Notes: generated from the letters alone by a model not told the origin. Counted from the stretch's first letter, positions 19,731-29,019 are shown. The stretch is DNA of 64,000 nucleotides from an uncultured Ectothiorhodospiraceae bacterium (GCA_913055615.1 CAJXKK010000013.1:1-64000); one strand, 5' to 3'. Translations and numbers: made by a program.

Positions 19731-20417
19731 TCAGGTCCGCGGCGGCGGCGTATAGGCCTCGCGCTCTTCGCCCTCGACGATCGGCTTGATGATGATCTCG
19801 ACGCGCCGGTTCTGGCGCCGACCCTCTTCGGTTTCGTTGCTCGCGACCGATTCGCTCTCGCCACGGCCATCGTAGATCAGACGATCGCCCTCGACACCGC
19901 GATCGCGCAGGTACAGACCGACGGATTCCGCGCGCCGCTCGGACAGGCGCATATTGTAATCCGCGGAACCGGTCGAGTCGGTATGCCCGATGATGTGGAC
20001 GATGGTCTGCTCGTAATCGCGCAGCACGTCCGCGATCTTGCGGTAGGTCGGCCGGTACTGGGTCTGGAGCTCGGCGCTGTCGACGGCGAAGGTCGCGTCG
20101 CTGGCGATGCCGATCCTGAGCGCATTGTCGCCGACCTCGGTGATTTTCAGTTCGTCGCGCTGCTGCTCACCGGCGAGGCTGTTCTCGAGATCGGCCCGCT
20201 GGCGGTCCATATAGCTGCCCACGGCGCCGCCGGCGAGCGCACCCACGGCGGCACCGGCATAACGCTGGGTATCGCTGCTGCCCTGGTTGCCGATCACGGC
20301 GCCCACGACGGCGCCGAGTAGCGCACCCCGCTTGGCGCTGCGATTGGGATCATCGGCCGCACACCCGACAACGAGGGTAAGAGCCGTGGCGGCAAGAAGG
20401 GTTCGGTACTGTTGCAT
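19731..20417 (-). CDS. OmpA-family lipoprotein (YiaD-like)
   Basis: A 228-aa predicted lipoprotein. The signal peptide ends in a lipobox LVVGC (Cys19). A glycine-zipper segment (GALLGAVVGAVIG, then YAGAAVGALAGGAVG) follows, and then a C-terminal OmpA peptidoglycan-binding domain with IIGHTDSTGSADYNMRLSE, RRAESV and RRVEI. It is expected to be anchored in the outer membrane and to bind peptidoglycan. The start at 20417 places the lipobox correctly. It is divergent from the methyltransferase gene. Confidence 0.92.
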   Translation of the reverse strand: MQQYRTLLAATALTLVVGCAADDPNRSAKRGALLGAVVGAVIGNQGSSDTQRYAGAAVGALAGGAVGSYMDRQRADLENSLAGEQQRDELKITEVGDNALRIGIASDATFAVDSAELQTQYRPTYRKIADVLRDYEQTIVHIIGHTDSTGSADYNMRLSERRAESVGLYLRDRGVEGDRLIYDGRGESESVASNETEEGRRQNRRVEIIIKPIVEGEEREAYTPPPRT

Positions 20418-20508
20418 CGGAGTATAGCCTCGCCATGGATGCGGCAATCAGAATTGAAACCCGATTGTCCCATAAAATCGCACACAACCGTTCACCCCTT
20501 GGATCGCC

Positions 20509-21081
20509 ATGCCGAAAGCCGCAATCGATCTGACCGCCCGCGCCCACGCCTGGCTCAGGCCGGTACTCGCACCCGGCGCTACGGCGCTGGACGCCACCTG
20601 CGGCAACGGCCACGACACCCTGTTTCTGGCCCGGGCGGTGGCCCCGGGCGGCAGCGTACACGCGTTCGACCTGCAGGACGTGGCGATCGAGCGCAGCCGA
20701 CGCCGCCTTGATGGCGCCGCAACGGGGGCACAACTCCACTGGTACCACCAGGATCACGCCGGGCTCGCCGCCGAGCTGACCGGCGTGCGGCTCAATGCGG
20801 CAATGTTCAACCTCGGCTGGTTGCCGCGCAGCGACTCGGATCTCATCACCACGCCCGGCTCGACCACGGCGGCGCTGACCGCGGCCGTGGCGTTGCTGCG
20901 TCCAGGTGGCCGGGTAACGATCATCTGCTATCGCGGCCACGCGGGTGGCGCCAGCGAAACCGCAGCGGTACAGGCATGGCTGGAGCGCACGCAGGCATGC
21001 GTGCTGGCCCGCGAACCGGACGAACCGGCAGACCCGGCTCCACTGCTCTACGTGCTCACGAAAGAGCGCGAGACCGACTGA
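20509..21081 (+). CDS. MnmM/YtqB-like class I methyltransferase
   Basis: A 190-aa Rossmann-fold SAM-dependent methyltransferase. Visible are DATCGNGHDTLFLAR (SAM-binding motif I), AFDLQDVAIERSRRRL (motif II), FNLGWLPRSD (the NLGYLPGG-like motif of this family) and CYRGHAGGASE. In Bacillus and plants MnmM methylates nm5(s2)U34 in tRNA; the motifs support this family, but the exact reaction here is inferred. It precedes the photolyase gene by 69 nt on the same strand. Confidence 0.85.
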   Translation: MPKAAIDLTARAHAWLRPVLAPGATALDATCGNGHDTLFLARAVAPGGSVHAFDLQDVAIERSRRRLDGAATGAQLHWYHQDHAGLAAELTGVRLNAAMFNLGWLPRSDSDLITTPGSTTAALTAAVALLRPGGRVTIICYRGHAGGASETAAVQAWLERTQACVLAREPDEPADPAPLLYVLTKERETD

Positions 21082-21150
21082 ACAGCCGGCCGGCGGAATC
21101 CATATCGCACCACCACCGAATGCAACGGGTATCAGCAGCCCGGACCTGGC

Positions 21151-22692
21151 ATGCCCATGCGCCCCCTCATCCCCATCTTCGGCGATCAACTGACCCCGAC
21201 ACTCGCCAGTCTCGCGGACTGCCGGGGCGCCGATGGCGTCGTCCTGCTCGCGGAGGTCGACGCCGAGGCCACATATGCACGACACCACCCGCAGAAGATC
21301 GCATTGATCTTCGCCGCGATGCGTCATTTCGCGGAGGAACTGCGCGGCGACGGATGGCGCGTCGATTACGTCACACTCGACGACCCGGACAATACCGGCA
21401 CGCTCACCGGCGAAGCCGAGCGGGCGCTCGCCCGCCACGGACTCGATGCGATCCATGTGACGGAACCCGGCGAGTGGCGCCTCGCCCGCGACATCGGCGG
21501 CTGGACCGAGCGCCTCGGGGTGGCGGTGCACGTGTACACGGATCGCCGTTTTTTCGTCAGTGCAGGGCAGTTCGCCGAATGGACCCGGCACCGCCGGCGC
21601 CTGCGCATGGAAGACTTCTATCGGCAGCTACGCCGGCGCCACACGGTATTGCTGGACGCCGATGGCGGCCCCGCGGGCGGGAGCTGGAATTACGACCGCG
21701 AGAACCGCAAACCGCTACCGCGGACCGGATTGGCGTTGCCGCCACCGCCCCGGTTCACCCCGGACGCCATCACGCGTGATGTATTGGCGCTTGTGCAGGC
21801 GCGCTTCGGACACCATTTCGGCAGCCTGGACGGTTTCGCCTGGGCCACGACCCGACGGGCCGCCGAGCGCGCGCGCGATCACTTCTTCGCGCATGCCCTG
21901 CCCTCGTTTGGCGACTACCAGGACGCCATGCGCAGCGGCGAGCCGTGGCTGTTCCACGCGGTGCTGTCACCCTATCTGAATCTCGGCCTACTCGAGCCGG
22001 CGGACCTGATCGAGCGTGCCGAGGCCGCCTGGCGTGGCGGTGCGGCGCCCCTGAACGCCGTCGAGGGGTTCATCCGCCAGATCCTCGGCTGGCGCGAATA
22101 CATCCGCGGGGTCTACTGGCGTTATATGCCGGAGTACGCCGAGCGCAACGCCCTCGACCACCACCAGCCGCTGCCGTCGCTGTACTGGAGCGGCGAGACC
22201 GGCATGAACTGCCTGCGCGAGACGATCATCGACACCCACGAACACGCCTGGGCCCACCACATCCAGCGCCTGATGGTCACCGGAAACTTCGCGCTGCTGG
22301 CCGGCGTTGAACCGGCGGCGGTCTGCGACTGGTACCTCTGCGTGTACGCCGACGCCTACGAATGGGTCGAACTCCCCAACACGCTCGGCATGGCGCTCTA
22401 CGCCGACGGAGGCCTGCTGGGGTCGAAACCCTATGCGGCGAGCGGCAAATACATCCATCGGATGTCGGACTATTGCAAGGGTTGTCGGTACAACGTCCAG
22501 CAGGCGACCGGGCCCGACGCCTGCCCGTTCAACGCCCTGTACTGGCATTTCCTCATGCGCCAGCGCCCGCGGCTCGGAACCAACCAGCGCCTGGCCATGC
22601 CCTACCGTAACCTCGACCGCATGCATCCGGACCGGCGGCAGGCGCTGTTTGAACGGGGCGAGGCGGTTGTCGCGGACCCCGACGCCTATTGA
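21151..22692 (+). CDS. Iron-sulfur (6-4) photolyase/cryptochrome (FeS-BCP, PhrB-like)
   Basis: A 513-aa cryptochrome/photolyase-family protein. The N-terminal domain (LIPIFGDQLTP) would hold the antenna chromophore. The C-terminal half has the FAD-binding helical domain with EGFIRQILGWREYIRG and EWVELPNTLGMALYADGG. Four Cys suited to a 4Fe-4S cluster are seen: GMNCLRET, YCKGC and DACPFN. The spacing matches PhrB of Agrobacterium. Such proteins repair (6-4) photoproducts using light. It is one of several light-related genes in this window. Start choice ATG 21151 (MPM); an in-frame ATG two codons later is equally possible. Confidence 0.9.
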   Translation: MPMRPLIPIFGDQLTPTLASLADCRGADGVVLLAEVDAEATYARHHPQKIALIFAAMRHFAEELRGDGWRVDYVTLDDPDNTGTLTGEAERALARHGLDAIHVTEPGEWRLARDIGGWTERLGVAVHVYTDRRFFVSAGQFAEWTRHRRRLRMEDFYRQLRRRHTVLLDADGGPAGGSWNYDRENRKPLPRTGLALPPPPRFTPDAITRDVLALVQARFGHHFGSLDGFAWATTRRAAERARDHFFAHALPSFGDYQDAMRSGEPWLFHAVLSPYLNLGLLEPADLIERAEAAWRGGAAPLNAVEGFIRQILGWREYIRGVYWRYMPEYAERNALDHHQPLPSLYWSGETGMNCLRETIIDTHEHAWAHHIQRLMVTGNFALLAGVEPAAVCDWYLCVYADAYEWVELPNTLGMALYADGGLLGSKPYAASGKYIHRMSDYCKGCRYNVQQATGPDACPFNALYWHFLMRQRPRLGTNQRLAMPYRNLDRMHPDRRQALFERGEAVVADPDAY

Positions 22693-22806
22693 CTCGGCAC
22701 CCGGTTCGCAGCAGTTTGCGACTACATGGAAGCGAGGACGCGCCGAGGGTTGCATCGCGCTACGGGCACCGTACGCTCGCACGGACATCATCGGAGACGG
22801 TACGCA

Positions 22807-23658
22807 ATGCGCAATACGATCGTGGCCAGAGTCGCCCTCGGCGCCCTGCTCGCAACGGCCACCGGGTGCACGGGCCTGGGCGGCATCTCCGAAAGCCTCG
22901 GTGAATCGATCGCCTCGCAGCGTGATCCGGAGATCGTCCGCGACGGGGCGCCGTCGTACCTGATCCTCGCGGATACACTCGCGCGCCGCTCGCCCGACGA
23001 CGCGGGCGCCCAGTTCACCGCGGGCCGCCTCTACGGGACCTACGCCGGCAGCTTCGTTGAGGATCCCGAGCGCCGGCGGATCCTGTCGCAGACGGCCTAT
23101 GACTATGCGCGCAGCGGTCTGTGTCTGCGCCTTGAAGAGGTCTGCGCGGCCCTGGACGGGCGCTTCCCGGCGTTCCTGACCGCGGTCACCGATACGGTCG
23201 AAGACGAAGACGACGCCGAGGGCCTGTACCGCTTCGCCGCCGTCTGGGCCAGCTGGATGCAGGCACGCTCCGATGACTACGCGGCGCTCGCCGATCTGCC
23301 CAAGCTCGAGGCCGCGTTCGACCGCGTGCTCGAACTCTCGCCGGAGATCGACGACGGCTTCGCGCACGTATACAAGGGCGTACTCCTGGCCCAGCGCCCG
23401 GCGTCGCTGGGCGGCAAACCGGAGGAGGCGCGCGCGCACTTCGAGCGCGCGATCGAGATTTCCAACGGCCGCAACCTCATGGCCAAGGCGTTATTCGCCG
23501 AGAATTACGCCCGTCTGGTCTATGACCGGGAACTTCACGACCGTCTCGTCACCGAAGTCATCGAGGCGGATCCGGAGGCCGGTGACCTCACGCTGTCCAA
23601 CAGGCTCGCGCAGGAGCGCGCGGGTGAGCTGCGCGCCAGCGCGGACTCTTTCTTCTAG
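22807..23658 (+). CDS. TRAP transporter TatT-like lipoprotein
   Basis: A 283-aa lipoprotein: signal peptide with lipobox ATGC (Cys21). It resembles the TatT family, TPR-like trimeric proteins that partner TRAP solute-binding proteins (described for Treponema TP0956). Helical repeats and FEDP/GFAHVYKGVLLAQRP-like blocks fit that family. It lies 23 nt before the dctP-like gene, the order seen in tatT-containing TRAP operons. It probably docks with the binding protein at the outer or inner membrane surface. Ligand unknown. Confidence 0.8.
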   Translation: MRNTIVARVALGALLATATGCTGLGGISESLGESIASQRDPEIVRDGAPSYLILADTLARRSPDDAGAQFTAGRLYGTYAGSFVEDPERRRILSQTAYDYARSGLCLRLEEVCAALDGRFPAFLTAVTDTVEDEDDAEGLYRFAAVWASWMQARSDDYAALADLPKLEAAFDRVLELSPEIDDGFAHVYKGVLLAQRPASLGGKPEEARAHFERAIEISNGRNLMAKALFAENYARLVYDRELHDRLVTEVIEADPEAGDLTLSNRLAQERAGELRASADSFF

Positions 23659-23681
23659 TCGCCCTGTCCTGGAGTAGACCG

Positions 23682-24704
23682 ATGGCTCGCCGATTCCGAC
23701 CACTGGCCGCGTTCGCGCTCGCCTGCGCGCTGCTGGGCGTTACCGCGCACGCGGGCGCGGCCCGCACACTCAAGATCGCCACCTCGGTGCCGGCGGGGAC
23801 CGCCTTTATCGAGGCACTGAAAAAGGCCGGCGAGACCATCGCCGAGCGCACCGACGGCCGGGTCGAACTGAAGCTGTTCCCCGGCGGCGTCATGGGCAAT
23901 GACCAGGCGGTGTTGCGCAAGATCCGGATCGGCCAGCTCCACGGCGCCGTCATTACCGCCAATGCCCTTGCGGAAATCCACCCGGACGCACAGGTCTACG
24001 GCCTGCCGTTCGTCTTCCGCGACCGCCAGGAGGTCGAGTACGTGCGTGAGCGGATCGATCCCGTGATCCGCGAACGCGTGCGCTCCGAGGGCTTTGTCAT
24101 CACCGGGATCAGCGAGGGCGGCTTCACCTACCTGTTCAGCAAAGACCCGATCGACCGGGTGGATGACCTCGCGGAGGCCCGCGTGTGGGTACCGCAGGGG
24201 GACGAGATCACCGCGCGCATGTTCAAAAGCGCGGACAGCCAGGCTGTCTCCCTGCCGATTTCCGACGTATATACCTCCCTGCAGACGGGACTCGTCGATA
24301 CCGTGACGATCAACCCATCCGGCGCGATCGCGCTGCAGTGGCATACCGGCGTCAACCATTTTACCGACGCACCGCTGCTGTTCCTGGTCGCAATGATGGT
24401 GGTCGACGAACGGATCATCGAGCAACTCGACGCGGGCGATCGCGAGATCGTACGCGGGGTGCTGGAAGACGCGTTCGAACGCCTCGACGAGACCACCGCC
24501 GACGACAACCGCGAGGCCCTGGCCGCGCTCGAGGACCGCGGGATCTCCCGGATCGAGCCGGCGCGCCCGCCGGACGAGCGTGAATGGGAGGCCATCGCCC
24601 GCCGGACCCTGCAGGCGCTGGAGGAGGAAGGCCGCTTCGACTCGACGCTGCTCGAGCGCGTGCGCGGCCTCGTCCAGGAATACCGCGCGCAGAATGACGA
24701 CTGA
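23682..24704 (+). CDS. TRAP transporter solute-binding protein (DctP family)
   Basis: A 340-aa periplasmic binding protein with signal peptide (AFALACALLGVTAHAGA). Its mature start is RTLKIATSVPAGTAFIEAL, then GRVELKLFPGGVMGNDQAVLR and the conserved Arg region around SLPISDVYTSLQTGLVDTV. It delivers an unknown, probably anionic, substrate to the membrane subunits. It overlaps the next gene by 11 nt. The TatT-linked group differs from the usual C4-dicarboxylate DctP, so the substrate should not be assumed. Confidence 0.9.
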   Translation: MARRFRPLAAFALACALLGVTAHAGAARTLKIATSVPAGTAFIEALKKAGETIAERTDGRVELKLFPGGVMGNDQAVLRKIRIGQLHGAVITANALAEIHPDAQVYGLPFVFRDRQEVEYVRERIDPVIRERVRSEGFVITGISEGGFTYLFSKDPIDRVDDLAEARVWVPQGDEITARMFKSADSQAVSLPISDVYTSLQTGLVDTVTINPSGAIALQWHTGVNHFTDAPLLFLVAMMVVDERIIEQLDAGDREIVRGVLEDAFERLDETTADDNREALAALEDRGISRIEPARPPDEREWEAIARRTLQALEEEGRFDSTLLERVRGLVQEYRAQNDD

Positions 24705-25203
24705 CAGGCTCATCGAGCGCCTGCGCCTCGGCCTGCACCTGACGGAGAACGGCCTGCTGGTCGTGGCCGTGCTGACGATGGTTGTCCTCGCCGCCCTGCA
24801 GATCGTGCTGCGCAATCTGCTCGGCGTCGGCCAGATCTGGATCGAACCGGTACTGCGTTCGCTCGTACTGTGGATCGGCCTGCTGGGCGCGGTCACCGCC
24901 AGCCGCGACGGCAGCCACATCGCGATCGACATCCTCACCCGCGCGCTGCCCGCACGATGGCGCCGCCGCATGCAGGTGCTGGCCTGCCTGTTCACCGCAC
25001 TCGTGTGCGCCGCCATCACCTGGCATGCGGTCCGCTACGTCCTGCTTGAATACGAGTTCGCCGGCACCGCCTTCGCCGGGGTGCCCACCTGGGCGGTCGT
25101 GACGATCCTCCCGCTGGCGTTCGGCCTGATCGGCCTGCGTTACGCGCTCTTCGCGCTGGCCTTCCTGCGTGGCCGGGATCCCCTCGCCAGGGCCGAAGCA
25201 TGA
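24694..25203 (+). CDS. TRAP transporter small permease (DctQ)
   Basis: A 169-aa protein with four likely transmembrane helices. The segment RNLLGVGQIWIEPVLRSLVLWIG carries the conserved Glu and Trp of DctQ proteins, and ASRDGSHIAIDI is the next family block. The start at 24694 overlaps the binding-protein gene; the stop overlaps the DctM start (ATGA). It bridges the binding protein and the large permease. Confidence 0.88.
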   Translation: MTTDRLIERLRLGLHLTENGLLVVAVLTMVVLAALQIVLRNLLGVGQIWIEPVLRSLVLWIGLLGAVTASRDGSHIAIDILTRALPARWRRRMQVLACLFTALVCAAITWHAVRYVLLEYEFAGTAFAGVPTWAVVTILPLAFGLIGLRYALFALAFLRGRDPLARAEA

Positions 25204-26486
25204 CGACGCTGGTCGTCACCCTGATCCTGCTGCTCGCCGCGCTCGCCGGTGCGCCGCTGTTCGCCGTGATCGGGGCCAGCGCCCTGATCGGCTTCCATCT
25301 CGCCGGCATCGACGGACAGGCCGTCGTCATCGAGATCTACCGGATCGCCGACATGCCGATACTGGTGGCGATCCCGCTGTTCACGCTCGCAGGGTATATC
25401 CTCGGCGAGAGCGACGCCCCACGGCGCCTGGTGCGCCTGACCGACGCCCTGCTCGGCGGCTTCGGCGGCGGGCTCGCGATCGTCGCGCTGGTCGCCTGCG
25501 CGCTGTTCACCGCGTTTACGGGTGCGTCCGGCATCACCATCGTCGCCCTGGGCGCGCTGCTCTACCCGGCACTGAAGACGGCCGGCTATGGCGACCGCTT
25601 CAGCCTTGGGCTGGTCACCAGTTCCGGCAGCCTCGGCATCCTGTTCGCCCCCAGCCTGCCGCTGATCCTCTACGGCGTGGTCGCCCAGCAACTCGACCTG
25701 CCGATCAGCATGAGCATCAACGAGCTCTTCCTGGCGGGCCTCCTGCCGGGGGTGTTGATGCTCCTGATACTCAGCGCCTACAGCGTCTACCACGGCCGCG
25801 TGCTGCGCTCGCCGGATCATCCGGGGTTCGACCGCCGCGAGGCATGGGCCGCGATCCGTGACGCCGGCTGGGAACTGCCGCTGCCGTTGTTCGTACTCGG
25901 CGGCATCTACGGCGGGCTGATCGCGATCTCCGAGGCCGCGGCACTCGCGGCCGTCTACGCCCTGATCGTCGAGGTCGTGATCCGCCGCGATATCCACTGG
26001 CGACGCCTGCCGGACGTGCTCGTGGATGCCATGAAACTCGTCGGCGCGATCCTGCTGATCCTCGGCGTGTCGCTCGCCTCGACCAACATCATGATCGACG
26101 CCCGGGTACCCACACGGTTGTTCGAATGGATCCAGTCGGTCGTCGACAACCGCTGGACGTTCCTGATCCTGCTGAATATCTTCCTGCTGGTCCTGGGGAT
26201 GATGCTGGATATCTTCTCGGCACTGGTCATCATCGTGCCGATCCTGCTGCCGGTAGCGCTCGGTTACGGGATCGACCCGCTGCATCTCGGCATCATCTTC
26301 CTCGCCAACATGCAGATCGGTTACTTCACCCCGCCGGTCGGGATGAACCTGTTCATCGCCAGCTTCCGCTTCGGCAAGCCGGTCATGACGCTCTACCGCG
26401 CGACCCTGCCGTTCTTCTTCCTGTTGCTGGCGGCCGTGCTCATCATCACCTACGTCCCGGCACTATCGCTGTGGCTGCCGCGCTAA
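25200..26486 (+). CDS. TRAP transporter large permease (DctM)
   Basis: A 428-aa membrane protein with about twelve helices, the sodium-coupled transport subunit. Typical blocks: IPLFTLAGYILGESDAPRRL, GASGITIVALGALLYPALK, GLVTSSGSLGILFAPSLPLI and FLANMQIGYFTPPVGMNLF. Full length for DctM. It ends the tatT-dctP-dctQ-dctM operon. Na+-driven uptake is the family mechanism and suits a saline habitat. Confidence 0.93.
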   Translation: MTTLVVTLILLLAALAGAPLFAVIGASALIGFHLAGIDGQAVVIEIYRIADMPILVAIPLFTLAGYILGESDAPRRLVRLTDALLGGFGGGLAIVALVACALFTAFTGASGITIVALGALLYPALKTAGYGDRFSLGLVTSSGSLGILFAPSLPLILYGVVAQQLDLPISMSINELFLAGLLPGVLMLLILSAYSVYHGRVLRSPDHPGFDRREAWAAIRDAGWELPLPLFVLGGIYGGLIAISEAAALAAVYALIVEVVIRRDIHWRRLPDVLVDAMKLVGAILLILGVSLASTNIMIDARVPTRLFEWIQSVVDNRWTFLILLNIFLLVLGMMLDIFSALVIIVPILLPVALGYGIDPLHLGIIFLANMQIGYFTPPVGMNLFIASFRFGKPVMTLYRATLPFFFLLLAAVLIITYVPALSLWLPR

Positions 26487-26520
26487 GGTCATACCGACGC
26501 GCCTGCGGCTGCGACCCCCG

Positions 26521-27018
26521 ATGACATCCCGGTCGTCCCCGGTGCTGCCTTCACGCACCGGGTCGTGGCATCCTGCGCGGCCACGCCTCGACCGGGCCTC
26601 CCGCGTGCATGACCGCAGACTGGAACGACAGCTCCGACGCATCAACGGCGAGGGGCCATTGATCCGCGTACTGTGCGCGGGGGTCGCGCTCGCGTGTATC
26701 GCAGCGGCCGTGCTGGCGCACCGCACGCCAGGGACCGCAGTCCTGGCAGGACTCGCCGCAGTCATACCGGCGGGGATCTGGCTGCGCCGCTACCACGACG
26801 CGCGCCCCCGACACGGCGCCATGGTGTATGACCTCGCCACCGGCGCCTTCCTCGGTGCGCTGGTGGCCGCAGTCTGGCTCCACACCCCCGAATCGCTGCA
26901 TGAGTGGCTGCAGATACCCGGCCTGCGCGCGGCGCCGGCCGCCGTCTTCGTGCTTGTGGCCGCCATGCTGGAGGACCTCGGCCGCGAACTGCTCTGGTAC
27001 TTTGGCGCCCGCGACTGA
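26521..27018 (+). CDS. Hypothetical membrane protein
   Basis: A 165-aa frame with three hydrophobic segments (about residues 48-65, 70-85 and 105-120, with a fourth weaker one near 138-150). I recognise no family. The ATG at 26521 lacks a clear ribosome site, and a GTG at 26605 would give a shorter, more compact protein, so the start is uncertain. It follows the TRAP operon by 34 nt and may be read through from it. Codon use looks like its neighbours. Confidence 0.5.
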   Translation: MTSRSSPVLPSRTGSWHPARPRLDRASRVHDRRLERQLRRINGEGPLIRVLCAGVALACIAAAVLAHRTPGTAVLAGLAAVIPAGIWLRRYHDARPRHGAMVYDLATGAFLGALVAAVWLHTPESLHEWLQIPGLRAAPAAVFVLVAAMLEDLGRELLWYFGARD

Positions 27019-27130
27019 ACGCGTGCCGATCCACCTCGCCCCCATCTGCATACGCAGCGCATCATGCTGCGACCGGGCTCCACCACCGGTATAGTCGCCG
27101 CCCGCCCCCGCAAGATATGGAGGAAGCCCC

Positions 27131-28027
27131 TTGTCACCCGATCATGGCAACACCGGCACGCCACTCTGGCTGCGCGCGGCGCCCGTGCTGTTTCTCCTGT
27201 TCTGGTCGGCGGGTTTCACCTTCGGCAAGCTGGGGCTCGAGCATGCCGAGCCGATGACCTTCCTGGCCATGCGCTATGGCAGCGTGTTGATCGTACTGCT
27301 GCCGCTCGTGCTGTTGATGCGGCCTGCGCTGCCGACGCGAGCGGTCGACTGGGGCCATCTGGCCGCGGTCGGCATTCTCATCCAGGGGATCTATTTCGGT
27401 CTGACCTATTACTCGTTCGAACTCGGCATCTCCGCCGGCGGCGTCGCCCTGATCGTCTCGCTGCAACCCATCCTGGTGGCGCTGTTCGTGCCGTGGACCG
27501 CGGGCGAACAGGTGGGGCTGCGCCGCTGGGTCGGCCTGATCCTGGGGCTTGGCGGTGCGATGCTCGTGATCGCGGCGCGCTCGAGCGTGGGCGCGACCTC
27601 GATGATCGGCATCCTGGCCGCGGTCGCGGCGCTGGCATCGATCACGGCCGGGACACTGTACGAGAAGCGCTTCGGCGTAACCCATCACCCGGTCACGTCC
27701 AACACCATCCAATACCTGGTCGCCTTCGCGCTGATCCTCCCGGTCGCGATGCTCACCGAGAGCATGCAGGTGGAATGGGTGCCCGAACTCTATATCTCGC
27801 TCGGGTACCTGGTCGTCTTCAACTCGCTGATCGCGATCACCCTGCTGCTGGCGATGATCCGCCACGGCGAGGCCGCGCGGGTCTCGGCGCTGTTCTTCCT
27901 CGTGCCACCGGGGGCGGCGCTGATCGCCTGGGGCGTCCTCGGCGAGACCATGCCGCTGCTGGCGTGGCCCGGGATTATCCTGGCCGCGATCGGTGTGGCG
28001 ATCGCCGCGCGGACCTCGCGGGCTTGA
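27131..28027 (+). CDS. EamA/DMT-family permease with TTG start
   Basis: A 298-aa drug/metabolite transporter-superfamily protein with ten likely transmembrane helices in two EamA repeats. The repeats start around APVLFLLFWSAGFTFGKLGL and ASITAGTLYEKRFG. The start is TTG at 27131: GGAGGAAG stands at 27119-27126, 4-7 nt before it, and no in-frame ATG lies nearby. The substrate is unknown; this family exports amino acids and metabolites. Confidence 0.85.
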   Translation: MSPDHGNTGTPLWLRAAPVLFLLFWSAGFTFGKLGLEHAEPMTFLAMRYGSVLIVLLPLVLLMRPALPTRAVDWGHLAAVGILIQGIYFGLTYYSFELGISAGGVALIVSLQPILVALFVPWTAGEQVGLRRWVGLILGLGGAMLVIAARSSVGATSMIGILAAVAALASITAGTLYEKRFGVTHHPVTSNTIQYLVAFALILPVAMLTESMQVEWVPELYISLGYLVVFNSLIAITLLLAMIRHGEAARVSALFFLVPPGAALIAWGVLGETMPLLAWPGIILAAIGVAIAARTSRA

Positions 28028-28084
28028 TGGTACGAGGCGTTGTTGAGCTTCCATGCGCCGTGGCCTGATGGGGTCCCCGTGCGT

Positions 28085-28120
28085 TTTTCTCGCAGAGGCG
28101 CGGAGTTCGCGGAGGACGCG
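28085..28120. repeat. Short dispersed repeat (TCGCAGAGGCGCGGAG)
   Basis: Reads TTTCTCGCAGAGGCGCGGAG followed by TTCGCGGAGG. Its reverse complement resembles 9788-9809. It begins the gene-free stretch 28028-28500, which otherwise holds the 34-nt palindrome and the REP pair listed separately. Confidence 0.5.
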
Positions 28121-28176
28121 AAGAACGAGATAACTGGGGTCTGGGACACATGGAATCTTCCCGCGGGTATCAACGA

Positions 28177-28210
28177 CGTAGGCGCGTTTTCGCCGAAGGC
28201 GAACGCGCGC
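28177..28210. repeat. 34-nt palindromic repeat, second copy
   Basis: Exact reverse complement of 15261-15294. The core TTTTCGCCGAAGGCGAA is self-complementary. It lies 21 nt upstream of a REP pair. Confidence 0.75.
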
Positions 28211-28231
28211 GCATTGCGTCAGGCCGGGCTG

Positions 28232-28396
28232 TAGGAGCGGGCTTGCCCGCGAACCGCTCTCCAGTGGCGCTCACCGCTCTGGCGTCTCGCCGTTTTCATT
28301 CCCCGGGGACCATGGTGCCCCGCGGCAGCCATGCCGCGTCGACTACCTGGCCCCCTGTGGCTGCAGGAAAACGGTTCGCGGGCAAGCCCGCTCCTA
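28232..28396. repeat. BIME: two REP units in inverted orientation
   Basis: TAGGAGCGGGCTTGCCCGCG (start of the unit at 28232-28256) recurs as its perfect 25-nt reverse complement at 28372-28396, with 115 nt between. The unit is of the well-known TAGGAGCGGGCTTGCCCGC REP type seen in Pseudomonas and relatives. No transposase is present in the window. Confidence 0.85.
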
Positions 28397-28500
28397 CGAA
28401 CGCCATCTGATGCCGGATACGCCTCGCACCGCTACGCCCGGGCGATTACCATCGTGATCATTCCGGCCATGAACCCCGCCGGCGAACCGTTTCCACCGGG

Positions 28501-29019
28501 ATGACCGATATGCAGGACTCGCTGCGGGCGCTGGGACCGGTGATCGCGACTTTCGCGCTACTGTTCGCCGTGCTCTGGTTCGGCATGGACGCGCTGGTCG
28601 ATCGACGCGACAACCCGAACCGGGACCTGTCGACGGGCGCCGATGGACCACAGCGGATCGAACTGGAGGCCGGGCCCGGGGGGCATTACCGGGTGCCGGG
28701 GCGGATCAACGATCAACGCGTGTCGTTCCTGGTCGATACCGGCGCCAGTCACGTCGCCGTGCCGCAGGGCGTCGCCGAGGAACTCGGCCTGGAGCGCGGT
28801 GCCGAGATCCGGGTGGTTACCGCCAATGGCACGACGACCGCCTATAACACCCGTATCGACCGCATCTCCGTCGGCGGCATCGAACTCCGCGATGTCCGCG
28901 GCTCGATCAACCCCTCCATGGGCGGCGACGATATCCTGCTCGGCATGACCTTCCTGGGGGAGCTTGAATTCCGCCAGGTCGGCGGGCGGCTCATCCTCGA
29001 ACAGCGTTCGGGGTCCTGA
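28501..29019 (+). CDS. Membrane-anchored retropepsin-like aspartic protease (TIGR02281 type)
   Basis: A 172-aa protein with one N-terminal transmembrane helix (about residues 12-30) and a C-terminal clan AA aspartic protease domain. The active-site motif is FLVDTGASHVAVP, followed by a flap region and DDILLGMTFLGELEF. Proteins of this layout are common in proteobacteria and sit in the periplasm attached to the inner membrane; their substrates are unknown. Stand-alone gene flanked by repeats. The start ATG at 28501 or the next Met at residue 4. Confidence 0.88.
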   Translation: MTDMQDSLRALGPVIATFALLFAVLWFGMDALVDRRDNPNRDLSTGADGPQRIELEAGPGGHYRVPGRINDQRVSFLVDTGASHVAVPQGVAEELGLERGAEIRVVTANGTTTAYNTRIDRISVGGIELRDVRGSINPSMGGDDILLGMTFLGELEFRQVGGRLILEQRSGS

